This document shows, piece by piece, positions 17,497-26,077 of a stretch of DNA of 64,000 bases. Within the stretch, counting starts at the first letter, position 1; each line of letters begins with the position of its first letter. The translations under genes were made by a program, and so were the position numbers. A model generated the notes under the pieces. It ran no database searches. It saw only the letters and a program-made list of their open reading frames with translations, and was not told the origin of the DNA. This DNA comes from Pseudomonas saponiphila (GTDB taxonomy: Bacteria > Pseudomonadota > Gammaproteobacteria > Pseudomonadales > Pseudomonadaceae): contig NZ_FNTJ01000002.1 in NCBI RefSeq assembly GCF_900105185.1, positions 868,001 through 932,000 of the forward strand. The letters run 5' to 3'.

Positions 17497-20436
17497 ATGA
17501 GTCTGCCCGAGCTTGCCCCCGTTCCCGCGATTCTTCTGCCATTGGTCAGCCGTGCAGAGCAGTCGTTCCGCGCTGCGGTGGCGGCCCTGGAAGACAGCCC
17601 CGGAGTCGCGGATTGGACTGCCGAGCGCTGGGCCGAGTTTGCCCGGGTCGGTGCCGCCAGCGACTTCGTCATTGAACAGAGTCTGCGTGACCCTTTGATG
17701 TTGCTGGAACTGGTGCGCAGCGGCGAACTCGATCGAGGTTTCGCGCCCGGAGAACTGTGCGCGCAGATTGCCGCAGCCGTGCACACCGCCGAGAACGACG
17801 ATCAACTAGGGCGTGTGCTGCGGCGCCAGCGTACCCGGCAGCAGGTGCGGATCATTTGGCGCGATCTGACCCGCCGGGCGGATCTGGTGCAGACCTGCCG
17901 CGACCTTTCCGACCTGGCCGACGCCTGCATCGACCAGGCTTATCAATGGTTGTACCTGCGTCATACCCAGCAATTTGGCGTGCCCACCGGCGGGCGCAGC
18001 GGCGAGCCGCAGCAGATGGTCATTCTTGGCATGGGCAAGCTGGGGGCGGTGGAACTCAACCTGTCGTCGGACATCGACCTGATCTTCGCCTACCCCGAAG
18101 GCGGCGAGACGGTGGGGGTCAAGCGTGCCCTGGATAACCAGGAGTTCTTCATTCGCCTGGGCCAGCGCCTGATCAAGGCCCTGGACCCGATGACCGTCGA
18201 CGGTTTCGTGTTCCGCGTCGACATGCGCCTGCGGCCCTACGGTTCCGCCGGGGCCCTGGTGCTGAGCTTCAATGCCCTGGAGCAGTACTACCAGGATCAG
18301 GGGCGTGACTGGGAGCGCTACGCCATGATCAAGGCCCGGGTGGTCGCGGGGGATCAGGTGGCCGGGGCGCAATTGCTGGAGATGCTGCGGCCCTTCGTCT
18401 ATCGCCGTTACCTGGACTTCTCCGCCATCGAGGCGCTGCGCACCATGAAGCAGCTGATCCAGCAGGAGGTGCGGCGCAAGGGCATGGCCGACAACATCAA
18501 GCTGGGTTCGGGAGGCATTCGTGAAGTCGAGTTCATTGCCCAGGCCTTCCAGCTGATTCACGGCGGTCGCGACCTGAGCTTGCAGCAGCGTCCTTTATTA
18601 AAGGTGCTGGGCACGCTGGAGGGGCAGGGCTATTTGCCGGCGGCGGTGATCAGCGAGCTGCGCGAGGGCTACGAGTTCCTGCGTTACACCGAGCACGCGA
18701 TCCAGGCCATTGCCGATCGCCAGACGCAGATGCTTCCGGACAATCCCCAGGACCAGGCGCGAATCGCCTTCATGCTCGGCTTTGCCGACTGGAGCGCCTT
18801 CCATGAACAGTTGATGTACTGGCGCGGGCGTGTGGAATGGCACTTCCGCCAGGTGATTGCCGATCCCGATGAAGATGACGGCGCGGAAAACGAAGTGGTG
18901 GTGGGCGGCGAGTGGCTGCCGCTGTGGGAGGAGGCACAGGACGAAGAGGCCGCCTGCCGACAGTTGCAGGAGGGCGGCTTTGTCGATGCGCCCAAGGCCC
19001 TGCGAGCCCTGGCCAGTTTGCGTGGCAGCCCGCAGCTGCGGGCAATGCAGCGTCTGGGGCGCGAGCGCCTGGATGCCTTTATTCCACGCTTGCTGGCCCA
19101 GGCCGTGGAGCACGCCAATCCGGATCTGGTGCTGGAGCGGGTGCTGCCATTGGTCGAGGCGGTAGCCCGGCGTTCGGCCTATCTGGTGCTGCTCACCGAA
19201 AACCCGGGCGCTCTGCGTCGCCTGCTGACCTTGTGTGCGGCGAGCCCCTGGATTGCCGAGCAGATCACCCGCTTTCCGCTGCTGCTGGATGAATTGCTCA
19301 ATGAAGGGCGCCTGTTCAAGCCGCCCCTGGCGCCGGAACTGGCGGCCGAGCTGCGCGAGCGCCTGACGCGGATTCCCGAGGACGACCTGGAACAGCAGAT
19401 GGAGGCTCTGCGCCACTTCAAGCTGGCCCACCGACTGCGGGTGGCCGCCTCGGAGATCGCCGGCAGCCTGCCTTTAATGAAGGTCAGCGATTACCTGACC
19501 TGGCTCGCCGAGGCGATTCTGGAGCAGGTGCTGGCCCTGGCCTGGCGCCAGACCGTGGCCAAGTACGGTGCGCCACAGCGCAGCGATGGCACCTTGTGTG
19601 ACCCGGGTTTCATCATCGTCGGCTACGGTAAGGTCGGCGGCATTGAGCTGGGCCATGGCTCCGACCTGGACCTGGTGTTCATCCATGATGGCGACCCCCA
19701 GGCGGAAACCGACGGACCCAAACCCATCGATGGCGCACAGTTCTTCACCCGGCTGGGACAGCGCATCATCCATCTGCTGACCACCCAGACCAACTCCGGC
19801 CAGCTGTACGAAGTGGATATGCGCCTGCGGCCGTCCGGCGCGTCGGGGCTGCTGGTCAGCTCCCTGGGAGCCTTTGCCCGCTATCAGGAAAACGAAGCCT
19901 GGACCTGGGAACATCAGGCGCTGGTCCGGGCCCGGGTGCTGGTGGGCAGCCAGGATGTGGGGCAGGCCTTTGAACAGGTCCGGGCCGTGGTGCTGGGCAA
20001 AAAGCGCGACCTGCCGACCTTGCGCCAGGAAGTCAGCGAGATGCGGGCCAAGATGCGCGACAACCTGGGCAGTCGCCTGACCGCCGCCGGAACGGCGGCC
20101 AACGCCTTCGAAGCCACGGCGCCGTTCGACCTCAAGCAGGACGCCGGAGGTATCGTCGATATCGAATTTATGGTGCAATACGCGGCCCTGGCGTGGTCCG
20201 AAGAGCACCCGTCATTGCTGCGCTACACCGATAACATCCGCATTCTGGAAGGTCTGGAGCAGGTCGGCCTGATGCCGGCGAGCGATGCCAGTCTGCTGCG
20301 CGAGGTCTACAAGGCCTATCGTTCCGCGGCTCACCGACAGGCATTGCAGAATGAGGCCGGAATCATTGCTGGTGATCAATTCGTGACCGAACGACGGGAA
20401 GTGTTACGGATTTGGCGCGAGCTGGGGCTAAGCTAA
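17497..20436 (+). CDS. glnE: Glutamine synthetase adenylyltransferase / adenylyl-removing enzyme
   Basis: A 979-residue bifunctional enzyme that adenylylates (inactivates) and deadenylylates glutamine synthetase in response to PII and glutamine. Two nucleotidyltransferase domains are visible: the N-terminal adenylyl-removase with SSDIDLIFAYPEGGE (about residue 190) and the C-terminal adenylyltransferase with GSDLDLVFIHDGDP (about residue 720), each followed by RLRPYGSAG or RLRPSGASG. The start at 17497 gives MSLPELAPVPAILLPL. It is divergent from aceE, as in other pseudomonads. In P. aeruginosa ilvE follows glnE; here the next gene is waaF, so ilvE is not at this locus. Confidence 0.97.
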   Translation: MSLPELAPVPAILLPLVSRAEQSFRAAVAALEDSPGVADWTAERWAEFARVGAASDFVIEQSLRDPLMLLELVRSGELDRGFAPGELCAQIAAAVHTAENDDQLGRVLRRQRTRQQVRIIWRDLTRRADLVQTCRDLSDLADACIDQAYQWLYLRHTQQFGVPTGGRSGEPQQMVILGMGKLGAVELNLSSDIDLIFAYPEGGETVGVKRALDNQEFFIRLGQRLIKALDPMTVDGFVFRVDMRLRPYGSAGALVLSFNALEQYYQDQGRDWERYAMIKARVVAGDQVAGAQLLEMLRPFVYRRYLDFSAIEALRTMKQLIQQEVRRKGMADNIKLGSGGIREVEFIAQAFQLIHGGRDLSLQQRPLLKVLGTLEGQGYLPAAVISELREGYEFLRYTEHAIQAIADRQTQMLPDNPQDQARIAFMLGFADWSAFHEQLMYWRGRVEWHFRQVIADPDEDDGAENEVVVGGEWLPLWEEAQDEEAACRQLQEGGFVDAPKALRALASLRGSPQLRAMQRLGRERLDAFIPRLLAQAVEHANPDLVLERVLPLVEAVARRSAYLVLLTENPGALRRLLTLCAASPWIAEQITRFPLLLDELLNEGRLFKPPLAPELAAELRERLTRIPEDDLEQQMEALRHFKLAHRLRVAASEIAGSLPLMKVSDYLTWLAEAILEQVLALAWRQTVAKYGAPQRSDGTLCDPGFIIVGYGKVGGIELGHGSDLDLVFIHDGDPQAETDGPKPIDGAQFFTRLGQRIIHLLTTQTNSGQLYEVDMRLRPSGASGLLVSSLGAFARYQENEAWTWEHQALVRARVLVGSQDVGQAFEQVRAVVLGKKRDLPTLRQEVSEMRAKMRDNLGSRLTAAGTAANAFEATAPFDLKQDAGGIVDIEFMVQYAALAWSEEHPSLLRYTDNIRILEGLEQVGLMPASDASLLREVYKAYRSAAHRQALQNEAGIIAGDQFVTERREVLRIWRELGLS

Positions 20437-20463
20437 GCGGCCTGACAGGGTCACTCCTATTTC

Positions 20464-20550
20464 GGCGAGCCTTGTGGGCTCGCCCAAACTGAACCGGCGG
20501 TGAAGGCCACGGTGCTGGATTCTCGAGGCGGGGAGGCGTATGCCTCCCCG
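20464..20550. promoter_or_regulatory. Two hairpins in the glnE-waaF gap
   Basis: First hairpin: GGCGAGCC at 20464-20471 with GGCTCGCC at 20477-20484. Second: CGGGGAGGC at 20529-20537 with GCCTCCCCG at 20542-20550, loop GTAT, ending 19 bp before the waaF start. Neither is followed by a T run, so they look like Rho-assisted stops, mRNA-stabilising stems or leader structure rather than intrinsic terminators. Their role is not determinable from sequence. Confidence 0.5.
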
Positions 20551-20569
20551 GCTCGTTTATGGAAACCAC

Positions 20570-21604
20570 ATGAATATTCTGATCGTTGGGCCCAGTTGGG
20601 TCGGTGACATGGTGATGGCGCAGACACTCTTCGAGTGCCTGAAACAGCGTCATCCACAATGCGAGATCGACGTGCTGGCCCCCGAGTGGAGCCGGCCGAT
20701 CCTGGAGCGCATGCCCCAGGTGCGTCGGGCCTTGAGCTTTCCCCTGGGCCACGGCGCCCTGGAACTGGCTACCCGCCGGCGGATCGGCAAGTCCCTGGCC
20801 GGCCAGTACGACCAGGCGATCCTGCTGCCCAATTCGCTGAAGTCGGCCCTGGTGCCGTTCTTTGCCGGTATCCCCAAGCGCACCGGCTGGCGCGGCGAGT
20901 TCCGCTACGGCCTGCTCAACGATGTGCGCAAGCTCGACAAAGAACGCCACCCGCTGATGATCGAGCGCTTCATGGCCCTGGCCCATGAGCCGGGCGCCGA
21001 ACTGCCCCGGCCTTATCCGCGTCCGAGCCTGCAGATCGATCCGCAAAGCCGCGAGGCGGCCCTGGCCAAGTTCGGCCTGGTGCTCGATCGCCCGGTGCTG
21101 GCGCTGTGCCCGGGGGCGGAGTTCGGCGAGGCCAAGCGCTGGCCATCCGAGCATTACGCCCAGGTGGCTGAGGCGAAGATCCGCGAGGGCTGGCAGGTCT
21201 GGCTGTTCGGTTCGAAGAACGATCATGCCGTGGGTGAAGAGATTCGCGGGCGACTGATTCCCGGGCTGCGCGAAGAGTCGACCAATCTCAGCGGCGAAAC
21301 CTCCCTGGCCGAGGCCATCGACCTGTTGTCCTGTGCCGACTCGGTGGTGTCCAACGACTCCGGGTTGATGCACGTCGCGGCGGCGCTGAATCGTCCGCTG
21401 GTGGCGGTGTATGGTTCCACCTCGCCGGGCTTCACTCCGCCCCTGGCGGATCAGGTCGAAGTGGTGCGCCTGGGCATCGAGTGCAGCCCGTGTTTCGACC
21501 GCACTTGTCGCTTCGGCCATTACAACTGCCTGCGCCAGTTGTTGCCGCAGCCGGTGAATGAAGCCTTGCAGCGCTTGCAGGGCTCCCCGGTCGAGGTTCA
21601 ATAA
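20570..21604 (+). CDS. waaF: ADP-heptose:LPS heptosyltransferase II
   Basis: A 344-residue GT9 glycosyltransferase that adds the second L-glycero-D-manno-heptose to the lipopolysaccharide inner core on the cytoplasmic face. The start at 20570 (MNILIVGPSWVGDMVMAQTL) is the canonical N-terminus; an upstream in-frame GTG falls inside a hairpin and was rejected. The donor-site region LCPGAEFGEAKRWP and the C-terminal SNDSGLMHVAAAL motif are typical of GT9. It is the first gene of a tightly packed waaF-waaC-waaG-waaP-kinase operon. Confidence 0.96.
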   Translation: MNILIVGPSWVGDMVMAQTLFECLKQRHPQCEIDVLAPEWSRPILERMPQVRRALSFPLGHGALELATRRRIGKSLAGQYDQAILLPNSLKSALVPFFAGIPKRTGWRGEFRYGLLNDVRKLDKERHPLMIERFMALAHEPGAELPRPYPRPSLQIDPQSREAALAKFGLVLDRPVLALCPGAEFGEAKRWPSEHYAQVAEAKIREGWQVWLFGSKNDHAVGEEIRGRLIPGLREESTNLSGETSLAEAIDLLSCADSVVSNDSGLMHVAAALNRPLVAVYGSTSPGFTPPLADQVEVVRLGIECSPCFDRTCRFGHYNCLRQLLPQPVNEALQRLQGSPVEVQ

Positions 21605-21605
21605 G

Positions 21606-22667
21606 TTGCGGGTACTGTTGATCAAGACCTCGTCCCTGGGGGATGTGATTCACGCATTGCCGGCGCTGACCGATGCCGCGCGAGCCATCCCCGGGATCAA
21701 GTTCGACTGGGTGGTGGAAGAAGGCTTTGCCGAGATTCCCACCTGGCATCCGGCGGTCGGCAAGGTGATTCCGGTGGCGATCCGTCGCTGGCGCAAGAAC
21801 ATCTGGCAGACCATCAAGAGCGGCGAGTGGCGCCGCTTCAAGCAGAGCGTGCGCTCGACCAAGTACGACCTGGTGATCGATGCCCAGGGTCTGCTGAAAA
21901 GCGCCTGGTTGACTCGCTACGTGCGCGCCCCGGTGGCCGGGCTGGACAAGAACTCGGCCCGTGAGCCCCTGGCGTCGCGTTTCTATTCGCGGCGCCTGGC
22001 CGTGGCTCGTGGGCAGCACGCGGTGGAGCGGGTGCGACAGCTGTTCGCCGTGGCCTTGGGCTACGACCTGCCGCAGGGCCTGGGCGACTACGGTCTGAAT
22101 GTCGAAAAGCTGGTGGAGCTGCCGCGCAAGAATCCCTTCGTGCTGTTCCTGCACGGCACCACCTGGGACACCAAGCACTGGCCCGAAGCCTATTGGCGCG
22201 AGTTGACCGAGCGCATGGGCATGCTTGGCGTCGAGGTCAAGCTGCCCTGGGGCAACGCCGCCGAGAAAGCCCGGGCCGAGCGCATCGCCAACGGCCTGAA
22301 AAATGCCACGGTGCTGCCCAAGCTGAACCTGGCCGGAGTCGCCAAGGTGCTGGCCGATGCCCAGGCCTGTGTGGCCGTGGACACCGGGTTGGGCCACCTT
22401 GCCGCGGCCCTGGATGTGCCGACCATCTCGTTGTTCGGCCCGACCAATCCGGGCCTGACCGGCGCTTACGGCAAGGTCCAGATCCACCTGGGCAGTAACT
22501 TTCCCTGCGCGCCGTGCCTGCAGAAAAAATGCACCTACCAGCCCTCCGCTGTGGACCAGCAGCGCTATGACATCAAGCGCGAGTGGCCACTGTGCTTCAC
22601 TCGCCTGAACCCCGAGCGTGTCGCCAGCCGACTGAGCGCCTTGTTACTGGCTGAGGAGCCGCTCTGA
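21606..22667 (+). CDS. waaC: LPS heptosyltransferase I
   Basis: A 353-residue GT9 enzyme that adds the first heptose to Kdo of the inner core. The best start is the TTG at 21606, one base after the waaF stop, giving (M)RVLLIKTSSLGDVIHALP, the conserved family N-terminus, with GAGG about 9 nt upstream. The in-frame ATG at 21558 would add 16 residues lying inside waaF and lacks family resemblance. The C-terminal motif VAVDTGLGHLAAALDVP is the ADP-heptose site. Its stop overlaps the waaG ATG by one base (TGATG). Confidence 0.94.
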   Translation: MRVLLIKTSSLGDVIHALPALTDAARAIPGIKFDWVVEEGFAEIPTWHPAVGKVIPVAIRRWRKNIWQTIKSGEWRRFKQSVRSTKYDLVIDAQGLLKSAWLTRYVRAPVAGLDKNSAREPLASRFYSRRLAVARGQHAVERVRQLFAVALGYDLPQGLGDYGLNVEKLVELPRKNPFVLFLHGTTWDTKHWPEAYWRELTERMGMLGVEVKLPWGNAAEKARAERIANGLKNATVLPKLNLAGVAKVLADAQACVAVDTGLGHLAAALDVPTISLFGPTNPGLTGAYGKVQIHLGSNFPCAPCLQKKCTYQPSAVDQQRYDIKREWPLCFTRLNPERVASRLSALLLAEEPL

Positions 22668-23791
22668 TGCAATTGGCTTTTGTCCTTTATAAGTATTTTC
22701 CCTTTGGCGGCCTGCAGCGCGACTTCATGCGCATTGCCCTGGAGTGCCAGCGGCGCGGGCACCAGATTCGCGTCTACACCCTGATCTGGGAGGGCGATGT
22801 GCCTCCCGGCTTCGAAGTGCTGGTGGTGCCGGTCAAGGCCTTGTTCAACCATCGTCGCAACGAAAAGCTCAGTGCCTGGATGGCCGCCGACCTGGCCAAG
22901 CGTCCGGTGGATCGACTGATCGGTTTCAACAAGATGCCGGGGTTGGATGTGTACTACGCCGCCGACGGCTGTTTCGAGGACAAGGCGCAGAACCTGCGCC
23001 ATTCCCTGTACCGTCGCTGGGGTCGCTATCGGCATTTCGCCGAGTACGAGCGGGCGGTATTTGCCCGGGATGCCAAGACCGAGATCCTGATGATCTCCGA
23101 GGTCCAGCAGCCGCTGTTCATCAAGCACTACGACACCCCGCTGGAGCGCTTCCACCTGCTGCCGCCGGGCATTGCCCAGGACCGTCGGGCCCCGCCCAAT
23201 GCCGCCGAGATCCGCACCGAGTTCCGTCGCGAGTTCGCCTTGCGGGATGACGAGTTGCTGCTGGTGCAGATCGGCTCCGGGTTCAAGACCAAAGGTGTGG
23301 ACCGCAGTCTCAAGGCGCTGGCGGCATTGCCGTCGGCGCTGAAAAAACGCACCCGGCTGTTTGTAATCGGCCAGGACGACCCCAAGGTATTCCAGGTGCA
23401 AAGTGCGGCGCTGGGTTTGAGCGATCAGGTGCAGTTCATGAAGGGGCGCAGCGATATCCCGCGGTTCCTGCTGGGCGCCGATGTGCTGATTCATCCGGCC
23501 TACAACGAAAACACCGGCACCGTACTGCTTGAGGCCCTGGTGGCTGGCCTGCCGGTGCTGGTGAGCGCGGTCTGCGGCTACGCCCATTACATCGCCGAGG
23601 CCGAAAGCGGCCTGGTGCTGGATGAGCCGTTCGAGCAGAGCCAGCTCAATCAATACCTCAATACCCTGTTGACCGACGACGCAGCACGCGCGACCTGGAG
23701 CCGTAATGGCCTGGCGTTCGCCGAGACGGCCGACCTTTACAGCATGCCGCAGCATGCTGCGGATGTGATTCTGGCGGAGCAACACCGATGA
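22667..23791 (+). CDS. waaG: UDP-glucose:(heptosyl)LPS alpha-1,3-glycosyltransferase
   Basis: A 374-residue GT4 enzyme that starts the outer core by adding a hexose (in P. aeruginosa, GalN) to heptose II. The N-terminus MQLAFVLYKYFPFGGLQRDFMR is characteristic of WaaG, with the GGLQRD acceptor/donor loop. The C-terminal NENTGTVLLEALVAGLPVL carries the GT4 E-x7-E motif that binds the nucleotide sugar. It is translationally coupled to waaC (1-bp overlap) and waaP (4-bp overlap). Confidence 0.95.
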   Translation: MQLAFVLYKYFPFGGLQRDFMRIALECQRRGHQIRVYTLIWEGDVPPGFEVLVVPVKALFNHRRNEKLSAWMAADLAKRPVDRLIGFNKMPGLDVYYAADGCFEDKAQNLRHSLYRRWGRYRHFAEYERAVFARDAKTEILMISEVQQPLFIKHYDTPLERFHLLPPGIAQDRRAPPNAAEIRTEFRREFALRDDELLLVQIGSGFKTKGVDRSLKALAALPSALKKRTRLFVIGQDDPKVFQVQSAALGLSDQVQFMKGRSDIPRFLLGADVLIHPAYNENTGTVLLEALVAGLPVLVSAVCGYAHYIAEAESGLVLDEPFEQSQLNQYLNTLLTDDAARATWSRNGLAFAETADLYSMPQHAADVILAEQHR

Positions 23792-24594
23792 AGTTGATGC
23801 TTGCCGAACCCTTCAAGAGCCTGTGGGCCGGACGCGATGCGTTCGATGCTGTCGAGGGCCTGGAGGGCCAGGTCTACCGTGAGCTGGAAGCGCGCCGTAC
23901 CTTGCGTACGGAGGTCGCTGGCCGCGGTTATTTTGTGAAGATCCATCGTGGTATCGGTTGGGGCGAAATCGTCAAGAACCTGGTCACCGCCAAGTTGCCG
24001 GTGCTGGGCGCCGGTCAGGAGTGGCGGGCCCTGGAGCGTCTGCATCAGGTTGGCGTGCCAACCATGACCGCGGTGGCCTACGGCGAGCGCGGCAGCAATC
24101 CGGCGGAGCAGCACTCGTTCATCGTCACCGAAGAGCTGGCGCCGACCGTCAGCCTGGAAGATTTCAGCATCGACTGGGTCAAGCAGCCTCCGGCGCCGGC
24201 CCTCAAGCGGGCGCTGATCGCCGAGGTGGCGCGCATGACCGGCATGATGCACCGCGCCGGGGTCAACCATCGCGACTGCTACATCTGTCATTTCCTGCTG
24301 CACACTGATCGGCCCATCACCCCAGAAACCCTCAAGCTTTCGGTGATCGATCTGCATCGGGCCCAGACCCGGCCGAAGATCACCTTGCGCTGGCGCAACA
24401 AGGACCTGGCGGCCCTGTATTTCTCGGCCCTGGACATCGGTCTGACGCGCCGCGACAAGCTGCGCTTCCTCAAGGGTTATTTCCAGCAGCCGCTGCGGCA
24501 GATTCTGGCCGAGGAAGCGGCGCTGCTGTCCTGGCTCGAAGGCAAGGCGGAAAAACTCTACGCCCGCAAGCAACGTTACGGAGACGCACTCTGA
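23788..24594 (+). CDS. waaP: LPS core heptose I kinase WaaP
   Basis: A 268-residue eukaryotic-kinase-like enzyme that phosphorylates heptose I; in P. aeruginosa it is essential for LPS transport and outer membrane integrity. The ATP-binding lysine is in GYFVKIHRGIGWGEI (about residue 51), the catalytic loop in HRAGVNHRDCYICHFLL, and the metal-binding Asp in LSVIDLHRAQ. The length equals that of P. aeruginosa WaaP. It overlaps waaG by 4 bp (ATGA) and the next kinase by 1 bp, so translation is coupled. Confidence 0.95.
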   Translation: MKLMLAEPFKSLWAGRDAFDAVEGLEGQVYRELEARRTLRTEVAGRGYFVKIHRGIGWGEIVKNLVTAKLPVLGAGQEWRALERLHQVGVPTMTAVAYGERGSNPAEQHSFIVTEELAPTVSLEDFSIDWVKQPPAPALKRALIAEVARMTGMMHRAGVNHRDCYICHFLLHTDRPITPETLKLSVIDLHRAQTRPKITLRWRNKDLAALYFSALDIGLTRRDKLRFLKGYFQQPLRQILAEEAALLSWLEGKAEKLYARKQRYGDAL

Positions 24595-25328
24595 TGGCGA
24601 GTTGGAATCTGGACCCCGCCTATCAGGAGTTGACGCAGGATTTCGGCAGTCTGGAAGCGGTATTCGCCCTGCAGGGCGAGCATCTGACCCGTGATCCGCT
24701 GTCCGAAGTGATTCGCGTCGAACGGGGTGGCATTCATTATTACGTCAAGCGCTACACCGGCGCCGGCAAGAACCTGCGGCGCTACCTGGGCAAGCCCCGG
24801 GTCAAGTTCGAGTGGCAGAACCTCAAGCGCTTCGCCAAGTGGGGCATTCCCACGGCGGATGTGGTGGCCTGGGGTCTGGAGCGGCGCTGCCTGGCCTATT
24901 CCCGAGGCGCGATGATCACCCGCGAGTTGCCGCGTACCGAGGATCTTTCGGTGCTGGCCGAGCGCAATGATCCACGGCTCAAGGACCGGCGTTGGGTCGA
25001 TGGCGTCAGCCAGCAGCTGGCAACTCATACCCGGGTCATGCACGACCATCGCTTTACCCACAACGATTTGAAATGGCGCAACTTGCTGGTCGACGATCAG
25101 GGTCGCCTGTACCTGATCGACTGTCCGAACGGCGATTTCTGGCGTGGATTCTGGCTCAAGTACCGGATCACCAAGGATCTGGCCTGCCTGGACAAGGTGG
25201 CCAAATATCATCTGTCGGCCACTCAGCGCCTGCGTTTCTATCTGCAGTACCGCGAGCGCAACCGGCTGAGTGCCTCCGACAAGGAGCGCATTCGCCACGT
25301 GGTGAGATTTTTTGAGGGGCGTGAATGA
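24594..25328 (+). CDS. wapP: LPS core kinase-like protein (InaA/WapP type)
   Basis: A 244-residue lipopolysaccharide kinase (Kdo/WaaP superfamily), positional homolog of P. aeruginosa PA5008 (WapP). The ATP lysine lies in IHYYVKRYTGAGKNL, the catalytic loop in FTHNDLKWRNLLVDD and the metal site in LYLIDCPNGDFWRG. Key residues are all present, so it should be an active kinase, probably on heptose II or another core position; the acceptor is inferred from context. It overlaps both neighbours by 1-4 bp. The gene symbol rests on synteny. Confidence 0.85.
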   Translation: MASWNLDPAYQELTQDFGSLEAVFALQGEHLTRDPLSEVIRVERGGIHYYVKRYTGAGKNLRRYLGKPRVKFEWQNLKRFAKWGIPTADVVAWGLERRCLAYSRGAMITRELPRTEDLSVLAERNDPRLKDRRWVDGVSQQLATHTRVMHDHRFTHNDLKWRNLLVDDQGRLYLIDCPNGDFWRGFWLKYRITKDLACLDKVAKYHLSATQRLRFYLQYRERNRLSASDKERIRHVVRFFEGRE

Positions 25329-26077
25329 CTGATTTCCTGGCGCCCGAGGAGCGTGCGCTGTTGGAGCGTAACGGCCTCGGCACTTTTGACCAGTTGTGGG
25401 CCGTGCAATTGGCTGCGGTGGATGAGCCCAATACCAGCCGCGGCGGCAGCAGCAGTGTCTTTCGCCTGGATGTGGAAGGGCAGGGGTTCTATCTCAAGCG
25501 TCAGACCAACTACCTGACCCGTACCCTGCACCGGCCTTTCGGCGAGCCGAGTTTCGCTCGGGAGTTTCGCAATATCCGGCGCTATCAGCTGCTGGGCATT
25601 CCGGCCCTGCAGGCGGTGTTCTTTGGCATGCGCAAGGTGGCGGGTGAGTCCCGGGCGATTCTCCTGACCCGGGCCCTGGATGGCTGGGACGACCTGGATG
25701 GGCTGCTGCTGCGTTGGGCTGAGCTCGGCGAACTGCAGCGTCAGGCGGTGCTCAAGGCTTGCGGGCAACTGGCCCGGCAGCTGCACAGCCTGCGTCAGGT
25801 GCATGGCTGTTTCTATCCCAAGCATATTTTTCTGCGCAGCCACGGCGACGGCTATGAGGCGCAGTTGATCGACCTGGAGAAAACCCGGCCTCTATTGTTC
25901 GGGCAGCGTGATCGGGTCAAGGATCTTGAGCCTTTGCTGCGCCGGGCCTCGGTGTGGAGCGTCGACGACGTGCGTGCGCTGCTGGCGGCGTACCTGGATC
26001 AGTCTCCAGACAGTTCCCTGGTACAGGCCTGGCTAGCCCGTCTCAGTGCTCGCAGCAGTCATAAGGAATCTCGCTGA
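25325..26077 (+). CDS. InaA-family LPS kinase-like protein
   Basis: A 250-residue kinase-fold protein, positional homolog of P. aeruginosa PA5007. The nucleotide-binding part is good (SSVFRLDVEGQGFYLKRQTN), but the catalytic loop reads VHGCFYPKHIFLRS, lacking the usual HxD, while LIDLEKTRPLLF keeps the metal-binding Asp. Catalysis may therefore be weak or use a different base. It overlaps the upstream kinase by 4 bp and shares its last base with the next gene, so it belongs to the same operon. The substrate is unknown. Confidence 0.82.
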   Translation: MTDFLAPEERALLERNGLGTFDQLWAVQLAAVDEPNTSRGGSSSVFRLDVEGQGFYLKRQTNYLTRTLHRPFGEPSFAREFRNIRRYQLLGIPALQAVFFGMRKVAGESRAILLTRALDGWDDLDGLLLRWAELGELQRQAVLKACGQLARQLHSLRQVHGCFYPKHIFLRSHGDGYEAQLIDLEKTRPLLFGQRDRVKDLEPLLRRASVWSVDDVRALLAAYLDQSPDSSLVQAWLARLSARSSHKESR

